Shown here: one piece after another, positions 1-5,994 of the stretch | Layout of the letters: each line of letters starts with the position of its first letter | Numbering within the stretch: the stretch's first letter is position 1 | Assembly: GCA_900544525.1 (NCBI GenBank) | Contig: UQVN01000113.1 | Location: 1 to 10,001 of the forward strand | Direction of reading: 5' to 3' | Source of the DNA: an uncultured Eubacteriales bacterium | GTDB taxonomy: Bacteria; Bacillota; Clostridia; Lachnospirales; Lachnospiraceae | DNA length: 10,001 bases | The notes under the pieces: generated by a model | Database searches by the model: none | What the model saw: only the letters and a program-made list of their open reading frames with translations | Told to the model about the DNA's origin: nothing | Position numbers and translations under genes: made by a program

Positions 1-75
1 TTTATATGTATTATCTTTGTTATGGTAGTTCTCTCTTTTTTTGTTGATACAAAGGAAGTGTACGGAATGAAGTAA
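1..75 (+). CDS. C-terminal end of an unidentified, probably membrane-associated protein (partial)
   Basis: Frame 1 is open from the window edge to a TAA at 73-75. It reads FICIIFVMVVLSFFVDTKEV and then YGMK. The first ~14 residues are strongly hydrophobic, like the end of a transmembrane helix, followed by a short charged tail. The stop lies 20 bp from the stop of the convergent minus-strand gene, a normal tail-to-tail spacing. With only 24 codons visible, no family can be named. It could also be chance open frame, because an AT-rich 75-bp stretch gives little statistical support. Its rest lies outside the window. Confidence 0.4.
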   Translation, partial: FICIIFVMVVLSFFVDTKEVYGMK

Positions 76-95
76 AGCCCTAGTGGGTTCGTTCT

Positions 96-758
96 TTATT
101 GATTGAAATAAAAGGTTCGTCCACTTTTTTCTAAGTCTTCTTCGGCTTCGTTTGGAATATACTTTCGAAATACTTGGATATAGACACCAGAAGTGATATA
201 GCTATAAAATCCCATACCACAGATTATAAAAAATCCCATAAGCAAACGATAACGAAATGCAAATAGAATAACGGTTGCTGTTAAAAAGATTAAAAGCAAT
301 GTATATGGAAAGTGAACAAAAGCCATGAAAAAGGCATTTTTAAAGTTATCAAAAATCCGATTTTCAAACTTTGCTTGTACAGGAAAAATATAAAAGCAAA
401 TGAGTAAAAATGGAAGAAAGAATAAGGAGCAACCAAATAGCATTATTTTGCTGAAATCATTATTTAGCGCAAGGCAAAAGCGAATGTCCAAGAAGAAAAC
501 AATGAAAAAGGTTGCTAAAATAATCCAGATAATAGTCGCCTGTCTAAAATTGGATTTGAAAGAACGATGAAAATTGGGAATGATATTGCCTTCATCAGTT
601 CGGATCCGTTTCATCATTGCATAGTAAAGAGCCGTTGTAGAAGCACCAATGGTAATGATGGGAAGACTATAGACGAGCCAAAGAATATGAAGCAATAAAA
701 TATCAGCTAACAAATTAAAGAGTTTCATAATGAGTGAATTGCTGTCAAAAAGGTTCAT
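96..758 (-). CDS. DUF624 / YesL-family integral membrane protein, 220 aa
   Basis: The protein has about five hydrophobic segments (roughly residues 15-40, 74-91, 104-126, 150-168 and 172-195). It carries the family-typical stretch SLPIITIGASTTALYY at 31-46, followed by a basic/acidic loop (MMKRIRTDEGN) and the FKSNFRQATIIW segment at 67-78. These are hallmarks of YesL/DUF624 proteins of about 210-220 aa. The molecular function of YesL is not established; in Bacillota it is usually found beside oligosaccharide ABC transporters and glycosidases. I chose the ATG at 758-756 over an upstream in-frame ATG at 779. AAGGAGG (774-768) lies inside that longer frame and sits 9 nt before the ATG at 758, so the shorter form is the real start. 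The gene is alone on its strand here. The decayed LacI/GH31 pair 2.6 kb away may once have belonged to the same carbohydrate function (inference). Confidence 0.85.
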   Translation of the reverse strand: MNLFDSNSLIMKLFNLLADILLLHILWLVYSLPIITIGASTTALYYAMMKRIRTDEGNIIPNFHRSFKSNFRQATIIWIILATFFIVFFLDIRFCLALNNDFSKIMLFGCSLFFLPFLLICFYIFPVQAKFENRIFDNFKNAFFMAFVHFPYTLLLIFLTATVILFAFRYRLLMGFFIICGMGFYSYITSGVYIQVFRKYIPNEAEEDLEKSGRTFYFNQ

Positions 759-767
759 AGAAAAAAT

Positions 768-774
768 CCTCCTT
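768..774 (-). promoter_or_regulatory. Ribosome binding site fixing the YesL-family start
   Basis: On the minus strand AAGGAGG is followed by a 9-nt spacer and then ATG at 758-756. A start at the upstream ATG (779) would put this Shine-Dalgarno inside the coding sequence and add seven poorly conserved residues (MIRRIFS). Confidence 0.8.
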
Positions 775-815
775 ATCAAAAGTTTTGTAAGAGTAACGAA
801 AAAACTGTTTGGTTT

Positions 816-843
816 ATTATAAAATATTTTAACATATTCTAAA
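816..843 (-). promoter_or_regulatory. Possible promoter for the YesL-family gene
   Basis: On the minus strand there is a perfect -10 hexamer TATAAT (821-816). A poor -35 match, TTTAGA (843-838), lies 16 nt upstream. Transcription would start near 809, giving a ~50-nt leader. The surrounding DNA is very AT-rich, so a chance -10 match is quite possible. Confidence 0.35.
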
Positions 844-919
844 AAGATAAGGAAGAGAAGATAGAGAAATTGATTACAATTAGTAGAAAATATTTTTTAT
901 TTTAACTAGAAAGAAATAG

Positions 920-948
920 TTGACAAATAAAAAGAACAGGTATATAGT
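920..948 (+). promoter_or_regulatory. Sigma-A promoter of the thrS T-box operon
   Basis: TTGACA at 920-925 (perfect -35), a 17-nt spacer, and TATAGT at 943-948 (5/6 -10). The predicted start is near 955, just upstream of the T-box Stem I, which is where a T-box leader promoter should be. Confidence 0.85.
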
Positions 949-954
949 AATTTA

Positions 955-1257
955 CAGTTGAATATACAAAAGCAATGAAAGAAAGAGTAGCTATTGAACA
1001 TCAGCCAGAGAGAGAGGACATAAGCTGGAAGTTCTTTTCTGAGAGAAAATAGTGAAGACCATTCTGGAGCTGTAATAGGATTGAACTATTATCGTATTCC
1101 TGCGTTAAAGGATAAGGCTTGTTGGAGCTTGAGTGAAAAATCAAGGTGGAACCGTGCGAAGTGAAGAATAACATTTCGGCTATAGATTAGATAAAAAGTA
1201 GAAGAGATGACGCACCCTTGGACAAATGATTCTGTTTGTCTTAGGGTGCGTTTTTTT
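955..1257 (+). promoter_or_regulatory. T-box riboswitch leader (tRNA-Thr sensing) controlling thrS
   Basis: The leader senses uncharged tRNA-Thr and lets transcription through to thrS. The T-box element AAGGTGGAACCGTGCG is at 1143-1158. Its bulge contains TGGA (1147-1150), which would pair with a tRNA 3' end of UCCA, i.e. discriminator base U. AAGG and GTGCG on either side of the 7-nt TGGAACC bulge are complementary to CCTT (1216-1219) and CGCAC (1211-1215). The antiterminator therefore uses the 5' arm of the terminator, a classic mutually exclusive switch. The lower Stem I is visible as CAGC (1002-1005) with GCTG (1069-1072), and CAGA (1006-1009) with TCTG (1063-1066). In the internal loop just above it, the candidate specifier is ACC at 1058-1060, a threonine codon followed by a purine. 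The codon, the discriminator base and the downstream gene all agree. The exact borders of Stems II and III are not resolved. Confidence 0.93.
1211..1257 (+). terminator. T-box intrinsic terminator upstream of thrS
   Basis: The stem is CGCACCCT (1211-1218) with AGGGTGCG (1243-1250), plus an inner stem GACAAA (1221-1226) with TTTGTC (1235-1240). The two are separated by a 2x2 internal loop, and seven T follow at 1251-1257. The 5' arm is shared with the antiterminator. Confidence 0.95.
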
Positions 1258-1265
1258 ATGTTGTT

Positions 1266-1342
1266 ATAGGAAATTTCTTGCAAAGGGAATATCCTATAAC
1301 CTAAAGTCCCAAAGAGTGTGCAATGAACACTTTGTTCTTTAG
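1266..1342 (+). repeat. Dispersed intergenic repeat, copy A (in the thrS 5' UTR)
   Basis: This copy aligns with positions 4840-4914. Both begin with ATAGGAAAT. Then, 47-48 bp further on, both contain a conserved core: TAAAGTC (1302-1308), AAGAGTGT (1312-1319), CAAT (1321-1324), and ACACTTTGTTCT (1327-1338). Copy A also forms two hairpins. One is GTTATAGGA (1263-1271) with TCCTATAAC (1292-1300), extended inward by further pairs. The other has CTAAAG (1301-1306) with CTTTAG (1337-1342) outside GTGT (1316-1319) with ACAC (1327-1330). It lies between the T-box terminator and the thrS ribosome binding site (AGGAGG, 1353-1358), so it is transcribed in the thrS mRNA. The family is not one I can name. 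Confidence 0.7.
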
Positions 1343-1367
1343 ATAATATAATAGGAGGAAGTACAAA

Positions 1368-3269
1368 ATGAAAGTATCATTTAAAAATGGTTCTGTTCGT
1401 GAGTTTGAACAGCCAATGTCCATTATTGAAATTGCAAAATCACTAGGTGGGAGTATCGCTTCCAATGCTTGTGTAGCAAAAATAAATGGAGAGGAAGTAG
1501 ATCTTCGTACCGTTGTTTTGGAAGACTGTGAATTGGAAATTTTTGACTTTAACTCAGAGGAAGGAAGACATGCGTTTCGCCATACAGCATCTCATATTAT
1601 GGCACAGGCAATTAAACGTCTCTATCCAGAAACAAAATTAGCAATTGGACCTTCCATTGCCGATGGTTTTTATTATGACTTCGATCGAGAAACGCCTTTC
1701 ACACCAGATGATTTGGAAAAAATCGAAGCAGAAATGAAAAAAATTGTAAAAGAAAATTTTCCTTTGGAGCGTTTTGAACTTCCAAGAGAAGAAGCCATTG
1801 CGCTTATGAAAGAAAAAGAAGAGCCATATAAAGTGGAATTAATTGAAGAATTACCAGAAGGGGAAGCCATTAGTTTCTACAAACAAGGAGAATATGTAGA
1901 CTTATGTGCAGGACCTCATTTAATGTCCACAAAATATGTAAAAGCATTTAAATTAACTTCTATTGCAGGTGCTTATTGGCGCGGAAGTGAAAAAAATAAA
2001 ATGCTTACAAGAATTTATGGTACTGCTTTTCCAAAAGCATCAGAATTAGACGCTTATTTGACAATGATGGAGGAAGCAAAAAAACGCGATCATAGAAAGT
2101 TAGGAAAAGAGTTAGGATTATTTACTCTTTTAGATGAAGGTCCTGGATTCCCATTTTTCTTACCAAAGGGAATGATCTTAAAAAATACATTAATTGATTA
2201 CTGGAGAGAGCTTCATAGAAGAGAAGGATATGTAGAAGTTTCTACACCAGTTATGTTAAATCGTCAATTATGGGAAACATCAGGTCACTGGGATCATTAC
2301 AAAGAAAATATGTACACAACAGTAATTGATGATACGGATTTTGCTGTAAAACCAATGAACTGTCCAGGTGGAATGTTAGTATACAAAATGGAACCTCATT
2401 CTTACCGAGATCTTCCAATGCGTGTTGGTGAATTAGGATTAGTTCATCGTCATGAAAAATCTGGTGCATTACATGGTTTGTTCCGTGTTCGTTGCTTTAC
2501 ACAAGATGATGCACATATCTTTATGACACCAGATCAGATTACAGACGAAATCAAAGGGGTTGCTCGTCTTATTGATGAAGTATACAGTTTATTTGGATTT
2601 AAGTATCATGTAGAGCTTTCCACAAGACCAGAAGATAGCATGGGAAGCGATGAAGATTGGGAATTAGCAACAGAAGGGTTAAGAAAGGCTCTTGATGAAC
2701 TCGGACTTCCTTATGTTATAAACGAAGGAGATGGAGCGTTCTATGGACCAAAGATCGATTTCCACCTAGAAGATTCCATTGGAAGAACATGGCAGTGTGG
2801 AACCATTCAGTTAGATTTCCAATTACCACTTCGTTTTAATGCAGAATATATTGGTGCAGATGGAGAAAAACATCGTCCGATTATGATTCACCGTGTTGCT
2901 TTTGGTTCTATTGAACGTTTCATTGGTATTTTAATTGAGCACTTTGCAGGTAAATTCCCTGTATGGTTAGCTCCGGTACAAGCAAAAGTTCTTCCAATTT
3001 CTGATAAGAACGCGGAATACGCTGATAAGATCTATAAGGAATTAGAAGCGGCCGGAATCCGTGCCGAAAAAGATATGAGATCAGAAAAAATTGGTTACAA
3101 GATTAGAGAAGCTCAGCTTGAAAAAGTTCCTTATATGGTAATTGTAGGTGCAAAAGAAGAAGAACAAGGAACAGTGGCTGTTCGTTACCGTGATTCTGGT
3201 GAAAATGTGACAATGACATTAGAAGAGTTTATTGCCAAAGTGCAAGAAGAAGTGAAAGAAAAGAAATAA
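1368..3269 (+). CDS. thrS: Threonine--tRNA ligase (threonyl-tRNA synthetase), 633 aa
   Basis: This class II synthetase charges tRNA-Thr in the cytoplasm. Domains in order: a TGS domain (~1-61); the editing (SAD-like) domain with HTASH (H72, H76) and CAGPH (C180, H184), the four residues expected for hydrolysing Ser-tRNA-Thr; the class II catalytic core (~240-530); and a C-terminal anticodon-binding domain (~535-633). The catalytic zinc ligands appear as C332 (MNCPGG), H383 (DDAHIF) and H508 (IHRVAFGS). Motif 2 is RHEKSGALHG at 361-370, and motif 3 includes GSIERFIGILIEH at 513-525 with R517. Length is typical for bacterial ThrS, and nothing is missing. The start is ATG with AGGAGG 9 nt upstream. 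The gene is monocistronic: T-box leader in front, strong terminator 12 bp after the stop. Confidence 0.98.
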   Translation: MKVSFKNGSVREFEQPMSIIEIAKSLGGSIASNACVAKINGEEVDLRTVVLEDCELEIFDFNSEEGRHAFRHTASHIMAQAIKRLYPETKLAIGPSIADGFYYDFDRETPFTPDDLEKIEAEMKKIVKENFPLERFELPREEAIALMKEKEEPYKVELIEELPEGEAISFYKQGEYVDLCAGPHLMSTKYVKAFKLTSIAGAYWRGSEKNKMLTRIYGTAFPKASELDAYLTMMEEAKKRDHRKLGKELGLFTLLDEGPGFPFFLPKGMILKNTLIDYWRELHRREGYVEVSTPVMLNRQLWETSGHWDHYKENMYTTVIDDTDFAVKPMNCPGGMLVYKMEPHSYRDLPMRVGELGLVHRHEKSGALHGLFRVRCFTQDDAHIFMTPDQITDEIKGVARLIDEVYSLFGFKYHVELSTRPEDSMGSDEDWELATEGLRKALDELGLPYVINEGDGAFYGPKIDFHLEDSIGRTWQCGTIQLDFQLPLRFNAEYIGADGEKHRPIMIHRVAFGSIERFIGILIEHFAGKFPVWLAPVQAKVLPISDKNAEYADKIYKELEAAGIRAEKDMRSEKIGYKIREAQLEKVPYMVIVGAKEEEQGTVAVRYRDSGENVTMTLEEFIAKVQEEVKEKK

Positions 3270-3281
3270 TCTTTTTTATAA

Positions 3282-3320
3282 AAAAGGAGCTATCTTAAGA
3301 GAAGAGATAGCTCCTTTTCA
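3282..3320. terminator. Bidirectional intrinsic terminator after thrS
   Basis: AAAAGGAGCTATCT (3282-3295) pairs perfectly over 14 bp with AGATAGCTCCTTTT (3305-3318) around a 9-nt loop. T-runs lie on both strands: the 3' arm ends in TTTT on plus, and the minus strand continues into TTTTTTAT. It can end both thrS and the former LacI-family gene that pointed at it from the other side. Confidence 0.93.
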
Positions 3321-3411
3321 TTTGTATGAAAGCTATAAGATAAGTGGGAATAGTATAGTACTATTTGAATATTTCCTATGAATATGATAAGTTCATGCAA
3401 TGTTTTTCTTG

Positions 3412-3564
3412 TTAATGTTTTTTATTAGGTAGAGCAATAACAGAGTCTCTTTCCACAATAATGACATCGGTTTTTTGTTTTGAAGATGTTGTTAAAGTTC
3501 CAGTTTGAATTTTTTCTAACAATAGTTTCGCGGCTAATGATGCTTTTTGTGAAATGTTCTGAGA
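3412..3564 (-). pseudogene. LacI-family transcriptional regulator, C-terminal remnant (~50 codons)
   Basis: On the minus strand the frame ending at TAA (3414-3412) reads SQNISQKASLAAKLLLEKIQ and ends with TDVIIVERDSVI followed by ALPNKKH. This matches the C-terminal end of LacI/GalR effector-binding domains: a Q..xxG/S..A..LLL..I helix, a variable loop, then the final strand of the ..lvvRdSv type. Homology stops abruptly near 3564, where GH31-like sequence begins on the opposite strand. The DNA-binding domain and most of the sugar-binding domain, about 290 residues in the family, are absent. An open frame continues upstream to an ATG at 3702, but that part is antisense of the GH31 remnant and is not LacI-like. 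Assignment rests on a short conserved segment, so it is likely rather than certain. In its original state it was probably a divergent local repressor of the GH31 gene (inference). Confidence 0.72.
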
Positions 3565-4769
3565 GAGGAATGAAGGTAACTTTAAATGTGCATCCAGCGG
3601 ATGGTGTGCGAGGTCATGAAGACATGTATGAAGAGATGGCAAAGGAGCTGGGTGTTGCTTATGAACAAGAAGATCCAATTGTATGTGATTTAGCAGATCC
3701 AATGTTTATAGAAGCATACTTTCAATATTTACATCATCCAAGAGAGGAAGAAGGTGTGGATTTTCAGGGGATACGATTACAACATGGGATTCCTTACAAT
3801 TTCAACCATATTTTACAGCAACAGCTTCGAATATTGGATATGGTTGGTGGAGCCATGATATTGGTGGACATATGATGGGCTATAAAGATGATGAAATGAT
3901 GGCAAGGTGGACATAGTTTGGAATCTACTCACCAATTGTGCGTTTACATAGTTCTTGCAGTGAATTTAATGGAAAAGAGCCTTGGAGATTTAAAAAGGAA
4001 ACAGAAGTTGTGATGGGAGAGGCACTGAGACAACGTCATAAAATGTTACCATATTTGTATACAATGAATTATAGAAACTATCAAGAGGGAATACCGCTTA
4101 TTATGCCAATGTATTATGAATATCCAGAAAAAGAAGAGGCATATCAAGGGAAAAATCAATATTTCTTTGGCAGTGAAACGATGGTAGCTCCGATTACAAC
4201 AAAAAGGATAGAAGGATTAAATGTTGCAAAAGTTACGGTTTGGTTGCCGGAAGGGACATGGTATGATTTGCATACAGGAATGATCTATGACGGCGATCGA
4301 ACATTGGATATGTATCGAACACTAAAAAGTATTCCGGTGTTGGCAAAGGCAGGAGGAATTCTTCCATTTACAGAAGAAATTTCAGATACACAAGTTGGAA
4401 AAAATCCAGACTCCTTGCATATAAAAATATTTGCAGGGAAGGATGGGCAGTTTACCTTATATGAAGATGACAATGAAACTTGTAAGTGTGAACAAGGGAT
4501 TTGTGCTATGACGGCAATGGAATATAGGGAAAGTGATAAGAGAAGTTTTAAAATAGGTCCTGTTCGAGGTACAGAATAATCAAGTAATAGAACGAGTATT
4601 TAATTTTTTAAATCAAGCCGAGATTGCGTTTCGTTTAAAAGACAGTTTATATGCAATGATAAAAAAAGAACAATCAGTTGCATCTACAATTTCACAGCTC
4701 CATACAATGAATTTAGATAAAGATTTAAGCGGAGCGATATTAGAAATTTTAACTGCAAGATTATTATAA
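3561..4769 (+). pseudogene. Glycoside hydrolase family 31 (alpha-glucosidase-like), multiply deleted remnant
   Basis: Four tracts of one GH31 enzyme can be read. (1) ERGMKVTLNVHPADGVRGHE onward to EEGVDF (3561-3764, frame starting at 3561). (2) FSGDTITTWDSLQFQPYF onward through GYGWWSHDIGGHMMGYKDDE to ARWT (3761-3913, shifted frame). (3) After TAG at 3914-3916, FGIYSPIVRLHSS through EPWRF, the distal barrel and beta-sandwich to TLYEDDNET, ending at TAA 4577-4579. (4) In another frame, QVIERVFNFLNQAEIAFRLK to the true C-terminus at TAA 4767-4769. The N-terminal ~270 residues are missing. The segment after VDF that carries the WID-type nucleophile is gone (about 50 codons by family comparison), and a further piece is missing near 4560-4578. 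The acid/base aspartate of the SGD motif survives at 3770-3772. The TAG replaces the Gln expected in RW-x-QFG. The enzyme cannot be active. It presumably hydrolysed alpha-linked oligosaccharides. Confidence 0.93.
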
Positions 4770-4778
4770 GATATGGAG

Positions 4779-4838
4779 AAACAGCTATTATGTAAGAAGT
4801 AGGATAAAAAATTCTTATATAATGGCTGTTTTTTATTT
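4779..4838 (+). terminator. Long intrinsic terminator behind the GH31 remnant
   Basis: A 20-bp stem runs from 4779-4798 to 4812-4831, with two G-T wobbles and a 13-nt loop. Its outer arms are AAACAGC and GCTGTTT, and a T-rich tail follows (TTTTATTT from 4831). It starts 10 bp after the last GH31 stop, so it was this gene's own terminator. It now insulates the downstream ECF genes. Confidence 0.88.
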
Positions 4839-4839
4839 C

Positions 4840-4914
4840 ATAGGAAATACTTTGTTACATTGCTAGAAGTGATTTAAAGTCGCGAAGAGTGTACAATTCA
4901 CACTTTGTTCTATG
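4840..4914 (+). repeat. Dispersed intergenic repeat, copy B (upstream of the ECF promoter)
   Basis: This is the second copy of the 1266-1342 element: ATAGGAAAT at 4840-4848, then TAAAGTC (4874-4880), AAGAGTGT (4885-4892), CAAT (4894-4897) and ACACTTTGTTCT (4900-4911), with near-identical internal spacing. The ends carry the inverted hexamers TCATAG (4838-4843) and CTATGA (4910-4915). ATAGGAAATA recurs directly at 4915-4924, 75 bp after the first. That is either a second element end or a target duplication. No coding capacity. Confidence 0.7.
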
Positions 4915-4956
4915 ATAGGAAATAAATTTTTTGACAATAAACAAAGAAAATAAAAA

Positions 4957-4983
4957 TTTACACATATTTTACCTTGATACAAT
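4957..4983 (+). promoter_or_regulatory. Probable promoter of the ECF transporter genes
   Basis: TACAAT at 4978-4983 is preceded by TGA, giving an extended -10 (TGNTACAAT). A TTTACA at 4957-4962 could be the -35, but the spacer is only 15 nt. A perfect TTGACA at 4931-4936 has no acceptable -10 at 16-18 nt. The predicted start is near 4990, giving a ~65-nt leader in which I see no riboswitch fold. Confidence 0.5.
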
Positions 4984-5055
4984 GGTAGATTTTACGAAGA
5001 GTGGATAAGATGAGTTTATAAATTGTCTACATATTTCTTAGGAGGAATCAAAAAA

Positions 5056-5889
5056 ATGGAAAGAAAGCAAATTGCTACACAATCACAAAAACTTATGGTA
5101 TTTATACTTACCATGTCACTTTATGGATTAGCAACACTCTTTACAGAACTTATTCCAAAATTTCAAATTGGAATTGTAGAGTTTTCCGTGGAATATTTTT
5201 TATTTATTCCATTAGTACTCGCCATGTTATTTGATCCAATATCCGTAGCATTAGGAGCTGCAACAGGAGAATTAGTTTTTAGTGAAATTATGCTAGGACA
5301 GTTTGGAGGACTTGGGGAATTAGAAAAATTTATTACTGTTACAATTGGCGTTTATATTGCAGGACGTCTTGTTAGAAATCCAAAAAATCAAAAGCTAGTT
5401 GGAATTGCAGCAATTAGTGGTGTGATTGTCCAACAATTTTTAGGGATGGTTGTTGATATTTTAAAAGTTCAGATTGCAGTCCAAGACTTTGAAGCAGTTC
5501 CGGGGCTTCCAGAAAGTGTTTTTGTAACGGAAGGATTTTCATTTTTTAATGATGTATTATTTTCAGGTATTTTATTTTGCCTTTTACCTACTTTATTTTT
5601 AGTTCCAAAACTTTATGGAAAAATTGAACCGTTATTAGGTATGCAACCAAGAACAGAAAAGACAGCACTAGGTGCAATTAACTTAAAAGTGATTGTTTCT
5701 TCTCTAATCGCTTTTGCCTTTGCAATATTAACTGAAATGTTAGCGGAAAGTGGACTTTCACTCATTGACTGGGAAGCAGGTTGGGCAGAAAGTAAAATGG
5801 CATTTGCAGTTGGGATGATAATTGCAGGTATTTTAGCGATTATGATTATTATGGTTATGAAGAAAAAATCAGAAGAAGTTCATTCATAA
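5056..5889 (+). CDS. Putative ECF transporter S component (substrate-binding membrane protein), 277 aa
   Basis: This is a very hydrophobic protein with about seven predicted membrane segments (roughly 13-33, 46-66, 91-107, 113-136, 165-187, 210-232 and 247-268) and a lysine-rich tail. No ATPase or periplasmic-binding domain is present. Its place directly in front of a double ATPase and a T component, in the order S-AA-T also used by ykoEDC, makes it the substrate-specific subunit. At 277 aa it is longer than most S components (about 170-210 aa), apparently by an extra C-terminal helix pair. Conserved-looking polar residues lie near membrane borders: E31, E42, E46-Y47, D60 and E72. I do not recognise a substrate-specific family, so the solute is unknown. 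The start is ATG at 5056 with AGGAGG (5040-5045) 10 nt upstream; a TTG at 5023 in the same frame lies upstream of that Shine-Dalgarno and is not used. Confidence 0.7.
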   Translation: MERKQIATQSQKLMVFILTMSLYGLATLFTELIPKFQIGIVEFSVEYFLFIPLVLAMLFDPISVALGAATGELVFSEIMLGQFGGLGELEKFITVTIGVYIAGRLVRNPKNQKLVGIAAISGVIVQQFLGMVVDILKVQIAVQDFEAVPGLPESVFVTEGFSFFNDVLFSGILFCLLPTLFLVPKLYGKIEPLLGMQPRTEKTALGAINLKVIVSSLIAFAFAILTEMLAESGLSLIDWEAGWAESKMAFAVGMIIAGILAIMIIMVMKKKSEEVHS

Positions 5890-5994
5890 AAAAGAGACCG
5901 GATAAGATACGGTAAAAAAGCCATGTATAAATGAAATCATGAATGTAATGGAACAAAATAAAAGAAAAAAGTAGTAGATCGGTAGGAGAACAAG

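Noticed and set aside
76..95. Possible bidirectional terminator between the convergent genes (AGCCC - TAGT - GGGTT)
   Set aside because: Only a 5-bp stem with one G-T wobble and an interrupted T-run. Too weak to call.
1089..1283. Minus-strand 64-codon open frame over the T-box leader
   Set aside because: It is antisense to a clearly structured T-box and terminator, has no ribosome binding site, and its composition is not protein-like.
3480..3560. Plus-strand start (ATG 3480) that would extend the first GH31 tract upstream
   Set aside because: These codons are antisense of the LacI remnant, with no GH31 similarity and no Shine-Dalgarno before the ATG.
3565..3702. Upstream part of the minus-strand frame that ends in the LacI remnant (ATG at 3702)
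   Set aside because: This stretch is the exact antisense of the GH31 coding sequence and rich in His/Leu. The frame continues only by chance across the deletion joint.
3914..3916. TAG as pyrrolysine or programmed readthrough in GH31
   Set aside because: The gene has several other inactivating deletions, and the expected residue is Gln (CAG), one transition away.
4931..4953. Perfect TTGACA as -35 of the ECF promoter
   Set aside because: No acceptable -10 hexamer 16-18 nt downstream; the extended -10 at 4975-4983 is too far from it.
5897..5974. Hairpin ACCG/CGGT and an 11-codon ORF (ATG 5939) between the S and ATPase genes
   Set aside because: The stem is only 4 bp with no T-run. The tiny ORF lacks a ribosome binding site and is mostly Lys/Asn codons from A-rich DNA.
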